Of a stretch of DNA of 64,000 nt, positions 35,177 through 46,272 are shown piece by piece (position 1 is the stretch's first letter; each line of letters begins with the position of its first letter). The translations under genes and the position numbers were made by a program. Below the pieces are notes generated by a model that saw only the letters and a list, made by a program, of their open reading frames with translations, ran no database searches and was not told the origin of the DNA. Source of the DNA: Mrakia gelida (taxonomy: Eukaryota > Basidiomycota > Tremellomycetes > Cystofilobasidiales > Mrakiaceae); assembly GCA_024345305.1 (NCBI GenBank), contig BRON01000001.1:2604001-2668000 (forward strand). Reading direction: 5' to 3'.

Positions 35177-35953
35177 GTTTGCGAGGGACGAAGGAGAGCG
35201 ATCGAGAGGGAAGGAGTGGTGGGAGAGGAGAGAGAGGGAGGGAAGGTCGTGGTTGATGGACTGCAGCCGAACCGAGGGATTGAAGTCTTTGGAAGGTCTT
35301 TTTGGTCTCGCAGAAACGGCGATTGGGCTGCTTGTGTGCAGAGATCCATAGGGGGCGAATAAAAGGGAGCTGGGGCGGAAATGAACGAGCAGAATAGAGC
35401 CGATCGAGGGGTCCTTTGGAAGAGGGAGAGAAGGGAAGGGGACCGTGGGAGGAGGTCGATTCGAGGCGATTTCGATGCTGGTTCCTTTCAGGTGAAGCGT
35501 GGAGCCGAGATGAGACAACTGAGAGAGGTCCATGGTACGTATCTGAGGTCCGAAATAGGTCCAGAGAGGGGAGGTGGAGGGGTTTGAGAGACGAGGCGAG
35601 GGGGGAAAGGACTCGTCGTTTGTTCGTTCATCGAGAGCAACCGAAGAGCTGTCAAACAGATTGAGAGATCAAAGGGAGTGAGTCCTTCCCATGAATTGGA
35701 TGGATTGGGGATCTGGTCGCACGAGGGACCCAGAGGGGTGGCTCGAAGGCAGATTTGAGTCGTCGCAGAAGGTCGAAGAGGTTGGAGGAAGGAGAGGAAA
35801 GGTGAGCTCGAAACTCCTTCGCTTCAGGCCAGTCGCCTGCGTTCGTTCTCGCTCGTAGCGCCCCTCATCGCTCGCAGAAATCTTCACTGAGATAAGATAA
35901 GATGCAAGTCTAAGATACGAGAAGCATAGTGCGAAAAGTCTGAGTCTAAAGAT
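35177..35953. other. Intergenic region upstream of 7TM protein B
   Basis: About 780 bases between two minus-strand genes. I see no coding exon. An AATAAAAG at about 35357-35364 on the plus strand has no evident gene to serve. Confidence 0.5.
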
Positions 35954-37808
35954 CTACCAAAGATGAACTGAGAAAAGAACGAGAGCAGCCCCGACAACAA
36001 GAGCTCTCCCTCCTCCTCCTTGCAGGACAGATTCTCCCGAGCTCGACTGAGCCATCGACGAGGCAGCCACCAGGGAGCCTGATGAGGTCTTGACTGCGCC
36101 GAGCGCAGTGAGTGTTGGTGCGACGGAAGAAGCAGCAGGCGACGAGGCAAGGGAAGAGAGGGCGACCTGGGTGTTGCTGGTTTGAGGGGAGGTGCTGCTG
36201 AAGAGTGGGGTGCTGGTGGCGGGAGGAGCGAGAGGTAGTGTGGGAGGAGGAGGAGCCGAGTTGTCCGAGAAGTCGGTGCTTCCAGAGAGCTGGAAGTTCT
36301 TGAAGTAAGACGTCTGAGGCGAATGGGAAAGGTCAGATCGATCGAAAGTTCGACGATGAAAGGAGTCCGTCGACTCACTTGATCTTTTGGACTTGACCAA
36401 GTGGAGTTCCCTCCACCGAAGAAGCTAGAAGAAGGAAAGGTCAAAGGACGCGTGAGTTTGCGGAAGGGCGATCGAAGAGAGGGGAGGGCGACGCGACGAA
36501 CGAGCTGAACCAAAGTCCTCCTTCGAAGATCTTGTCCGACGCTCTGGGGAAGAAGAAGAGAGAAGCGATGGATAAGACGACGGACTCGGTATCAGGGTAC
36601 GAAGGAAAGAACGGACCTGATCTGAAGGTTGTCGTGCGTTAGAGCGAGTTCGTTGTTGAAGTACAGTTGGATGACCCCGTTCGACGCTGTAGCAGGCGAG
36701 TTGAGACGGACGAAAAGCGAGATCTTGGACCAAGCGCCGGTGGGGAATCTGAAGGTGCCTCGGGAGAGCTAAGGAGCACGAGTAGAGAGCAAGGAGGGCG
36801 AGGAAAAAGTGAGTCAGCGAGAATTCGGTGGAACGAGAGCGAAGATAAACAGACTCACCGAGGTCCCGTATAGATCATTACACTCCACCGAGATCCCACT
36901 GGAGCACAATGCTGGAGTGGTAGGAATATAGGCGTATACTGGAAGAGCGAAGAGACGCGTCGAAAGTCAGCTCAGTCGAACGCGACGCGAAAGATGAGGG
37001 CGAAGTCACCTTCTCCTGCTCCTCCCTCCCTCCACATGAGACGCGTCGACTCGCAGTGCAAACCATCAGCCGTCAGCCCTCCTCCGCACCCGTTGGGATT
37101 TCCTCCCCGAAGACCAGGAAGCTGCGAGGCGAGAAACAAAAAGGAAGGTCAGCCCGCGCGAGCATCAACGCGAGAGGCGAAACCGAGCCGCACCTTTCCT
37201 CCCATGTTCCAGTCAAATCCTTCCTCGAATGCGACCTCGTACTCAACCAGCATCGACCCAAGAGCCCTCCCGTTCTGCTGTCCAGCAAGAGCGGTCGACT
37301 GAAAAGAGAAGAGAGGAAGGTCAACTCCGAAGCTCGACTCGAAGAGGAAGGAGGACATCGAGCTCACGTAGAAATGAGCGCCTCCTCCTCCGTCCGCACC
37401 GAAAGATCCCTTGGGATAGAAGATCTGAAGGACTGGCGGAAAGCCTGAAGAGTATGGATCCTGCACGAAACTGAAATACTTGAGTCCAGTCTCGATCTGT
37501 GGACAAAATGAAGAAGGACGAACGTTCAGCTCAGCTCCGCTCGTCGACTCTCCGATGTTCTCGCTGGTTTTCCTCCCCCCCCCCCCACCTCTAAACGAAG
37601 AACTCACCTTGTTCTGCCACAGACTCCACGACTTCTGCATGTAGTTCACCGCTGCCTTGGACTTCATCGGAGCTGGTGGAGGTGGGAGCGAGATTGGAGT
37701 CGAGAGCGTCGAAGCGAGCTCGGAGAGAGACGAGGGGAGGTTGCTGCTCGAGCTCGCGCTCCCGATCTGCAAGAGCAGGAGGAGAACCGAGGTCGGGAGT
37801 ACCAGCAT
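35954..37808 (-). CDS. Secreted GPI-anchored polysaccharide lyase-like protein (PL14 type)
   Basis: Likely a cell-wall or extracellular lyase acting on uronic-acid polysaccharides. The start ATG at 37806-37808 opens a signal peptide (MLVLPTSVLLLLLQIGSASS). Mature exons give KAAVNYMQKSWSLWQNK, ETGLKYFSFVQDPYSSG, LQIFYPKGSFG, MLVEYEVAFEEGFDWNMGGK, LPGLRGGNPNGCGGG, HCESTRLMWREGGAGE, VYAYIPTTPALCSS, ECNDLYGTSLSRGTFRFPTG and FFGGGNSTWSSPKDQTSYFK. These match the fungal PL14-type layout of a beta-sandwich with the LPGL, STRLMWR and FFGG blocks. A Ser/Thr/Pro-rich stalk follows, then a hydrophobic C-terminus (RALVVGAALVLFSVHLW) preceded by small residues, typical of a GPI signal. About seven introns. 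Substrate is not predictable; glucuronan lyases are known in this family. Confidence 0.82.
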
Positions 37809-38366
37809 CGAGGTAGGAGTGGGAGGAAGGGCAAGAGAAGGGCGAGGAAGCTTGGGATGGTCGTTGGAAGCGAGGAAGAAGTGACAGAACTGTTCGATTG
37901 GAGACAGACGAAGGCCCAAACGCGGAGAAGATGGAGGTGAGCTCACTCTTCTTGTAAACAGGCACGAGAAGCTGCTCAGGAACCGAGGCTCGAGGATCAC
38001 TTTCTGTCGAGCTTCCTCTCGGGAATAGGAGCACGTGAAAATGCAAAAAGGCTTATCAGGAGGGAGGAAGAGCTGCGTCGAATGAAGTTCAGTCGAGACT
38101 CTCCGACGAACGACGCCGTCTCAACCTCGATCGCCGAACTCTCTTGCTCCAGGCCTGCTCTCTATATAGCAGCAGAGGAGTTGCTCGCGCCTGCTTGACG
38201 CAGCCACAATAATGCAAGCAGAGACACGAGAGAGGGAAGGCTCGCTCGAGGGAGATCAGCTCTCTTCCTCGAAAGGGACGTCGGTGCAAAACGCGTCGCG
38301 TCCTCTTCCCTCTCCTCAGTGAGCCCAAAATTTCTAAACATGATGGATCGAGTACTACTCACGACG
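37809..38366. other. Intergenic region upstream of the PL14 gene
   Basis: About 560 bases. On the minus strand GCTATATAGAG near 38160-38170 is a possible TATA element, about 350 bases upstream of the PL14 start codon. No exon is seen. Confidence 0.4.
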
Positions 38367-39285
38367 CTACGGACTCCTCCCTCGAAGCTCACCCACCGCT
38401 CCCTCCTTACAAACGCACTCGTACTCCTTGCAACGCAGGCAGTTGGCGATGAAGATGTCGTATTTGGCGACGAGAGCCTCTCCTAGAGGTCGGTTGGGTT
38501 TGAGATAGAGCGAGGCGATTCCGACGACCTCGACTGTGAGGGATTCGAGGAGTGCAAGGACAGCTGTGATTTGGGTTCCAGTGTCGATCCATTCGTCGCT
38601 GAGGGGTGGAGTGAAGGTGGAGGGATGGGAAGAGAAGAGGTGAGGGGAAGGAGTCAGCTGCTATGTCTTCCCGTCGACAAATGGAAACCGAAAGCATATC
38701 AGAAGGCCTCTCGACGCTCATACTTACACGACGAGCACACGTAGACCTGACGAAAAAAAGGGAGAAGAGGCAAGGGGTCAGTATGCCAAGGAAGGGACGA
38801 ACGTGTTGAGCTCGCTTCTCCTTCCCTCCCTCTTCCCTCTCCTCCCCTTGACCTTTCTCCTCCTTCTCACCGATCCCGTTCGCCCAGGGACGGAAAGAGG
38901 ATGATCTCGTCAACTCACCAGGTGTCAAAAGATCCTTCCTGATCTCAAACCTCTTGGTCTTCTTCGAGTAATCCACCAGCTCCTCCGTCCTCGCAATCTC
39001 CTCCTCCTTCAAAGGCAGCTTCCCCTCCTTCCTGCACAGGATGAGAGGTTTTGAAAGCTTTGCTGCCAGAGCCCCAGCTACGACGAACCCAACGGCATCC
39101 AGCGCGACTATCGAGTCGAAGTCCTTGCACGAAAAGTGGTCGACGAGGTCCGAAACGAATGAAGGGAAGGCCGTGGGAGAGGCGAAGAAGGGGGAGAGGT
39201 CGGAGCGGCCGAGACCACGAGGGACGCGATCTACGGCTTGGAGGTAAGGGGAGCGGCGAGGGGTGGAGTAGAGGTGGGAAGACAT
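38367..39285 (-). CDS. Adenine phosphoribosyltransferase-like protein
   Basis: Type I phosphoribosyltransferase, probably purine salvage (adenine plus PRPP to AMP) in the cytosol. Starts MSSHLYSTPRRSPYLQAVD at 39285. The exons show FDSIVALDAVGFVVAGALA, then KLSKPLILCRKEGKLP, TKRFEIRKDLLTPGLRVLVV, and DEWIDTGTQITAVLALLE. The last corresponds to the PRPP-binding loop (VVDEWIDTGTQ against the family VDDxxxTGxT). It continues VEVVGIASLYLKPNRPLGE and ends with a Cys-rich NCLRCKEYECVCKEGAVG. The Trp in place of the usual small or aliphatic residue in the PRPP loop is a little unusual. The stop is read as TAG at 38367-38369 without a final intron; a GTGAGC just before it leaves room for one more exon. 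The exact base specificity is inferred. Confidence 0.78.
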
Positions 39286-39534
39286 TTGAGAGAGGAGGGA
39301 GGGGAAGGAAAGGAAGGAAGAAGGAGATGGCCGTTGACCGGACGGCGACCCAAATCTCGGATGAGCTGGGGAAAGGACCCGAAGCCTTCTTTGTTTCTTG
39401 CAGGAATGAGCTCGAGAGGGGTCTGAGAGCTAGATGGTCGATACAAAGTCCATAGGGTCCAACAGAGAACCGTAAAAAAGGCAGAATCCCCACCCGCGAA
39501 AACCTCCTCGACGCGTCCTCCTCCCTCCAGCTGC

Positions 39535-41113
39535 TCAAATCGGGATTTCCACCTCCAACCCAGCAACCCGAGAACGGACGACGCGTCCATCCTTCATGAT
39601 AGCTAATAGTTCTTTCCTAGAGCGTCGAAAAGGAGAGCGATCAGTGACGAAGAAGAGAGAGCAAAGAGACAAAAGGAGCGAACTGACCTTGGTTTTGAAA
39701 GGACGGTGATGTCTTTCAGGGGGCTCGACCTCAAGAAAATGATATCAGCGAAAGCTCCGACTTTGAGAATTATCCCGAGGGTATCGGGGAAGCCTAGCAT
39801 CTCGGCTGGTGAAGAGAGAACGAAAGATCAGCTCCAACAAACGCGTCGCGCATCAAGAGCTGAGGGAGAACTCACCAGCGTTCGACGTGGCGTGTTTGAG
39901 GATGGTTGGTGAAGGAAGAACCTTCGCTCGAGTGACGAACTCGGCGGTTTGGAAGGGTCCCATGGCTCCAAGCATGTCTGTCGGAGAGGAGGGGAAGAGC
40001 TCGTCAGGCTCCCTTTCTTCCTCGCGTCGAGTCCGAGAGGCTCTCTCGAGAGTGAGAAAGCCGAACTCACCGGTACCAAAACAGACGGTGACTCCTGCCT
40101 CCTCCGCGTATTGGATACTGAAGCGAAGAAGCAGCAAGAGATAAGTCAGTAGTCGTCTTAACGAAAGAAGACGCGGCGTCCAGTTGAGCACGACTCACGC
40201 TTGAAGTCCAGCCTTTCGAACGATCTCGTTCTTCGCAAGCTGGGAAGGGAGCATGAACTTGCTGAAAGCGGGAGTGGCAACGATCTGGTGGGGAAGAGGA
40301 AAGGGAGAGAGCCGAAGTCAGCGTTGAAGAACGAGACGAAAGCAAAGAGACGCGACGACGAACCTCGTGGACTGCAAGAGTGGGAGTGAGATAGATTCCC
40401 TGGCGAAATAAAATGAAGACGATGTGGAGGAAGTTGGAGGGTGCGTCACTTGACCATTCGAGAGGGAAGATGAACGAGCGAGAGAGCCGACGAGACGCGA
40501 CCGACGAGGGAAAAGAGTGAACCTTCTCAGCCATCAGCTTCGCCGTCGAGACGTCAAGAAGATCTCCGTGCTCGATTCCACCGACTCCCCCAAGGATCGA
40601 GTGACGCTGTGGGTCAACAAAAGTAGGGACGAGATCAGCCGTCAGCAAGAAGGGCGAGAAGGAAGAGAAGCGAAAAGGGAAGAGGCAACTCACGATTCCC
40701 TCACTGGTGTAGCAGTGGGCTGTAACGAGACGTCCTCCCATCTGTCGAACAGTCGTAGAGATGGCCTGGATCTCCTCGACGGTGAACTGAATTCCCTCGA
40801 GCTTGTCGGTGACGCTTCCAACTCCTCCGCTCGTCTGAAGTTCGAAAACAAACGGAGTCGCAAGGGATTCAGCCTAAGCCAACGAAGGCGATAAAGCGAG
40901 ACATGAACTCACGCAAATCTTGATATGATCAGCTCCTTTCCTGAAGAAAGAAGGGACGAAGGTGAAGGGAAAGAAGTCAGCAAAGCGATCTCGTCTCGTG
41001 TCATCGACGGCGGCGACTTGTTGGGTGACCTGAACGACTGAAGCGTGAGGGTGAAGAGGATGAGGAGGGTTGAGTGCCGTAGGGGAGGAGTATTCGATGT
41101 TGATGGTGACCAT
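39535..41113 (-). CDS. Amidohydrolase-superfamily protein, N-terminal half not found
   Basis: Metal-dependent hydrolase related to the imidazolonepropionase/prolidase-like amidohydrolases. Exons give RKGADHIKIC with TSGGVGSVTDKLEG, EEIQAISTTVRQMGGRLV, TAHCYTSEGI, HSILGGVGGIEHGDLLD, GIYLTPTLAVHEI, CFGTDMLGAMGPFQTAEF, RAKVLPSPTILKHATSN, AAEMLGFPDTLG and GAFADIIFLRSSPLKDITVL, ending KELLAIMKDGRVV and a stop at 39535. The AHCYT His, IEHG His and GTDM Asp ligands are present. Missing is the N-terminal third with the first metal motif (HxH): the frame opens at an ATG at 41113 with MVTINIEYSSPTALN, unlike the family. Either upstream exons were not resolvable or the gene is 5'-truncated and inactive. 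The protein would be about 330 residues against roughly 430 expected. Confidence 0.7.
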
Positions 41114-42519
41114 GACGAGGAGATGGTAGGGTGAGATGAAGTGAGAGAGTCGTAGTTGGGACGAGAACGAGAGGGGGGAAGTGAAAAGAGAAGTGAGCTC
41201 GACTCTGGCTTTCGGAGGTCGCCGTCACCAGAAGATAGCGAGAAGGTACAGCCAAGAGAAGAGACCCTTGCGAAGGATGCAGAGTCTGCAGTCAAAGCTA
41301 CAATCGTCAAAAGAGAGGGGGAGGGAGGAACAGCCAAAAGAGCGAAAGAGAAGGTGAAGGTCAGCTTCGACGCATGAGGTTGGTGAGGGTCCGTGGTGGG
41401 CAGCTCTAGATATCCAGACGAGCTTGAGAGGTTGCTAGAGGATAAGGGAAGAAGCAAGGCTTCATCCGAATCAGTCTGTGAGCTTTGACTTGCTGGGCTT
41501 TGGAGGACGTTGAGGTCGAGAGAGAGACGACTTGCAACCTTACCCTCCTCCTCTTCTTGCCCTCAAACCGCCAGCATCGTTTTCAGGACGTCTTCTCGTT
41601 GAATTCGAAGGGAGCACTGCTCAATCAACCGTTCAGGACCCCAACAACCTGCGAACCTGCTATCCCTCCCTCTTCGAAGCTCTCCCAACTCGACTGTCCC
41701 CCTCCTCCTCCCTCAGAATCCTCCCTCCCTCCCTCTTTCGCCTTCTTGCTTACCCGCCCTCTTTCGGCTGCTCGCCGGTTTTAATTCACCTCGATATCGA
41801 CATCAGTTGACACATCTCAGGATCCATGCGAAACGAGAGGAGCCATGCAGGTCTAGAGCGTCCGAGGGGGTCGAAGGACTTCTCGTGCGCTCCGTTCCTT
41901 CGCTAGCTCGACCTTCAAGACGATCACTCACCTCCGCCGAACCTTCATGCTCATCCCTTCGATCTCCCTCCGACTCATCAACGGCTCGGCTACCAAAGGC
42001 CCAACTTCCAAGCTCGCCTTCCTTCAAACTGCTCCCTTCGTCTCTGCTGTTGCTCGACTCTTGAAAGGGAGCTCGAGCTCGAACGTCTGCCCCTCCCTTG
42101 CCTTTGAAGTCTCGACCATTCCTCTCTGCTGTTCGCCAGGGGGTGCTGCTAGCTTTCTATTCCAAGGTCGCATGTGTGTCGGCCAACCTTCCTCGCCGAC
42201 CGGGAGCAGTGTCCGAGTCATCCCTCGAACAGTGCGACGAAACGTTGTTTCGGACAGGCGCGTGAGGGACGGGGGAGGGAAATGCATTCCTTCTTCTCCC
42301 CCATGCTGGTCTCTTCTCTTTGAAGCACCAACAACGCCAAGACTCGAGCTAGCTCGTCGCTCGAGAGCGAAGGAATTCCTTAGCTCGAGTCTTTATCGCT
42401 CAAGGCTTCGCATGGGGATTCTTTTCGCGACTGAAAAGAGGAGGATCGTTCATCGTCTTCTTCTCCATCCCTCACCCTCATCCCACTTCCTTCTTTCCTT
42501 TCGCCACTTTCAACCCACT
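41114..42519. other. Divergent intergenic region, amidohydrolase/metalloprotease
   Basis: About 1.4 kb shared by two genes pointing apart. The 100 bases before the metalloprotease start are pyrimidine-rich. I looked on the minus strand for the missing amidohydrolase N-terminus (an HxH metal motif) and found none. On minus near 41270-41340, CTGAC followed by GTAG resembles an intron end. Confidence 0.5.
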
Positions 42520-44210
42520 ATGCGCGCCTCCACCTTCTTCTCTGGCCTGGTCGCTCTCGCCTCCTTCACCACCTCCTTGGCTGCTCCCAACATCGTCTCC
42601 GACCCTCGAATTTGCGGAACCAGTGATTTCGTCTCTCCCCTGGTCGAGAAGGTCATCCAGACCGCTGTTGCTGAGCTTGAGGGTCTCATCGCCCTCTCTC
42701 GACCCATGGAGAAGAGGGCTGCCGCTGTTACCGCCGCTGTTGCCACGAAGGTGAGTTCCGTTTTCCTTTGACGCGTCGAGTTTCGATTCGCAAACGCTGA
42801 CTCGCATCTCCTCTCGCCCCCTTTCTCCTCCCTTGCCTACTACCTCAGAACATCCCCGTCTACTGGCACGTCATCCAAAAGAGCAGTAAGACCTCCTTCC
42901 TCCGGCTTCTCGGTCCTCACAAGATCCTAATCCCGTCTCTTCCTTCTGCTCCTCTTCTTCTTTCCCTCTCATTTTCTCCCTACCATCTCTTCCTCCTTCT
43001 GGCCACTCTCTATTTTCTCTCGGTCCTTCTCCCCTCTCCTCTTCAGCCTCGCTCGCCGGTGGAAATGTCCCTGCCTCCCAGATCACTGCTCAAATCAACG
43101 TCTTGAACCAAGACTACTCTGCCTCGGGATTCACCTTCACCCTCGCTGGAACCGACCGAACTACCAACGCTGACTGGTTCTCCAACGCTGGTCCCGATAC
43201 GTACGTCGAACCGCTTTCTCCTCTCCTATCTTCTGTCGCGATATCGAGGAAACTGACCTGGCGTTGGATTTTCACCTTCCAGGTCTCAGCAAACCGCGAT
43301 GAAGCGAGCTTTGAGAAAAGGGGGAGCCAACGCTCTCAACCTTTACTCCGTCGGATTCGAGGCTGGGTCTGGAAAGGGTCTTCTCGGATGTGAGTCTCTA
43401 TGGCCTCGTCACGTTCTCCTTTCGTCTCGACGCCTCGTCGCTGACTCTGGCATTTCTTCACCACCCCTCTCCCTCAGACGCTACCTTCCCTTCCTCTTAC
43501 TCAAGTGCTCCCACCGACGATGGTGTCGTCTTTCTCTACAGCTCCAGTGAGTCTCTTCGTTCTCGAGGCTCTTCCCTCGACGTTCTCGTGTTTGTTGACG
43601 CGTCGTCTCCCTTCTCCGCCTTTCCAAAGCCCCTGGAGGATCGTCTACCAACTACAACGCCGGAAGGACTGCTACCCACGAGGTCGGACACTGGCTTGGA
43701 CTGTGAGCAAACCTTCGTTTCTCTCTCGTCGATCTCGTCGCGCCGTTCGCTGACTTTGTTTTCGCGTCGTCTCTCTTATCAAAGCTACCACACCTTCCAG
43801 GGAGGATGCAACGGCGGCGACTCGGTCTCTGATACCCCTGCTGAAAACGAGCCCGCATACGGATGCCCCGTCGGTCGAGACACCTGCTCTGCTTCGGGAG
43901 TCGACCCTATCCGAAACGTGCGTTCTTCCTCGTCGACTCCATCTTCGACTCCGACTTCGAACTGACCGTTCCTCTCACCCCCTTCCTCGTCCCTTCTTCG
44001 TTTACCAGTACATGGACTACACCTACGACACGTTCGTCCCCTCTCCCTCTCTCTCAGTCCCTCCTTCTCGTCGGCCCTCTCCTCCCTCGACGCGTCGACT
44101 GACCTGCCCCTCCTCTCTTTTCTGCTTCCTCTCTCAGCTGCATGACCAACTTCTCCTCCGGACAGGCTACCCGCATGGTCGCTCAGGTCCAGACCTACCG
44201 AGGTCTCTAA
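42520..44210 (+). CDS. Secreted M43 (pappalysin-like) zinc metalloprotease
   Basis: Extracellular endopeptidase. The start ATG at 42520 gives a signal peptide ([20 protein letters not shown], cleavage near SLAAP). A propeptide of about 60 residues ends around the basic MEKRAAAV site. The mature enzyme reads [73 protein letters not shown], then the zinc site [15 protein letters not shown] (HExxHxxGxxH, all ligands present), [17 protein letters not shown], and the Met-turn region [12 protein letters not shown]. It ends [13 protein letters not shown] 44208-44210. Cysteines flank the zinc site as in M43B enzymes. About eight introns, several holding GACGCGTC. Family and secretion are well supported; substrate is unknown. 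Confidence 0.93.
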
Positions 44211-44485
44211 GTACGAATCGAACGGCGAATCGGGTTGAGGGACGAAGAAGACGAAGGCAAAATGGGAGACGAAGGCAGGACGACGAAAAATCAGCTTCGA
44301 TGTAGACTAGACTGTTTTTCCTCTCTTTGGTTGTAGATCTTTATTTGGATGGCTTCATCAGCGGTATTTTGGATGGATGGATGCAAGTGCACGGAAAGTC
44401 GGCGATGGTATAGAGATCTCGAGGAAAGAAACGAAGAAGACACAGTAACGAGTGCGAGAGCAACGAGCGCGAGACCTGCACTGTA

Positions 44486-46110
44486 CTACTGCAGGTTGAC
44501 GAACAGTCCTCCGTCAACGAGAAGACTTGATCCTGTGCAGTACCGAGAGAGATCCTGAGAAGTGGAAGGGAAGAAGGAAGGGTGGGAAGGCAGCTCGAAG
44601 TCAGCGAAGATGCCCGACGATCGACGCGTTCGACGGGGAAGGAGGAACGAACCGAAGCGAAGAAAACGGCAGCTCCTGCGATGTCGTCGGCTGTAGGTAG
44701 AAAGAGGCGAGATTTCAGTGAGGAGCGGGGAAGGGTCGAACGAAAGCGAGGAAGAAGAAAACGAAGAGGGATGGGCGACTCACGAACACCGAGTCGTCCA
44801 ACACAAGTTCGAGCGGACATGGCCTTCTCCTTTACGGGGTCAGCCAGGTCGTCGACGTTGATGGATGTAGCGATGGTTCCTGTTGAGAGATGTGGACCGA
44901 GAAGAGAGTCAACTGGGCACGAAGAGGGGGTCGAAGAGGAGAAAGAGGGACGCGTCTCGACTCGAGAGATGAACGAACCTGGGAGGATCGAGTTGCATCG
45001 GATTCCATGAGGGCCAAGAGCGATGGCGCAAGACTCCATAAGACCTGGGTGTAATGCACGAGGTCGAGAAGGAGGTCAGCAAACCGAGAGAGGTAGAGAG
45101 AGAGAGAGAGAGAACATGAGTCGAGACGACGACGCACTCTTGATCCCGGCTCTGAACAAGGGTAGAAGGAAAGGCGTCAGCTCAGACCCACCATCGAGGA
45201 AAGTTGAAGACTACTGACTTTGTAGGTGTATAGTGAGTCTGCATCCCTCCTCCAACGAGAGCGCTAATGGACGAGATGGCGATGATGGATCCTCCAGGCG
45301 GGCTCTGCGTCGCCATGTGGTTCGCGATGGTCTGAGTGATGTAGAACGTCCCATCTTGAGCAAAAAGAGCAACAATCAGACTCTGGCATCGCAGGGACGA
45401 CGAAGAGAAACTCCACTCACCCATATTCACGGCCTGGGTAATTTTATAGGTGGACAGAGGCATCGAGAGGAAAGGCGAGAAGGGGCAGATCCCAGCGTTG
45501 GAGATGAGGACGTCGATTCGATCCGAGAGGGTGAGAGCAGCTGCTAGTATCTTGGTTGAGGTTTCGGGGAGGGAGATGTCCTGTGGAACGAGAGGGAAGG
45601 GTGGAGAGGGAAGGGGGACAGGTCAGCTTCGAAACCTCGAGGGAGGGCTGAAAACAGGGCTGCCAGCGAGACGGTTTTGACTCTTTGAAGATCTTCTAAG
45701 CTGCAGCTCAAGAATTCAAGGGTATGGAGAGAGATACAAAGAGTGAACTCACCCCCTCAACCTCTACACTCTTCCTCCCAAGCTCAGCAATCTCCTTCGC
45801 CATCTCCTTCACCTCGCTTCGGCTGAGCTCGTCTCCAAAGTGATGCAGGACAACGTCGGCACCATTTCGAGCAGACTGGATCGCACAAGCCCGTCCGATA
45901 CCCCTGGAGCTACCGGTAACGAGGACGACCTTGCCTTGACTGAAGGAAGGGGAAGAGCAAAGCGAGGAGGGAGAGAAGGAGGGAGGGGAGGAGGTGTGAG
46001 CTCAAGCGGCAAACGCGAAGGGCCGGGGAAGAAGCAGCAGGTCGAGGAGAGCAGTAAACTTACAGGAGGTTGGTGGTAGGGAGAGGTCCAGTGGATGGGA
46101 TGATAGACAT
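44486..46110 (-). CDS. Short-chain dehydrogenase, L-rhamnose-1-dehydrogenase-like
   Basis: NAD(P)-dependent classical SDR. It starts MSIIPSTGPLPTTNLL, then KVVLVTGSSRGIGRACA (nucleotide-binding TGxxxGIG), DRIDVLISNAGICPFSP, the Ser of IAISSISALVGGGMQ and the catalytic YTPTK (YxxxK). It continues ESCAIALGPHGIRCNSILPG, TIATSINVDDLADP and ADDIAGAAVFFASD, ending LLVDGGLFVNLQ at TAG 44486-44488. The whole second half closely follows the yeast L-rhamnose 1-dehydrogenase family (oxidation of L-rhamnose to rhamnono-lactone), including QTHYTPTK and GGLFVNLQ. I infer that activity, but a glucose or other aldose dehydrogenase is possible. No rhamnonate dehydratase or aldolase of that pathway is in the window. 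A sugar transporter gene lies two genes away. About seven introns. Confidence 0.85.
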
Positions 46111-46272
46111 GTTGAGGGTAGTAGAGAGAGGGTGATGGGTTGAGGGAAGGAGGTGAAGAAAAGGCCAGCTCGTCGAAGCAGCTCCCTCCGGAAGATCGAT
46201 CTTCCGACGGCCGACAAAAAAAGAAAGCGACTGCTGAGGCACGACGGGGAGAGATTTGCACGAAGTAGCTAC

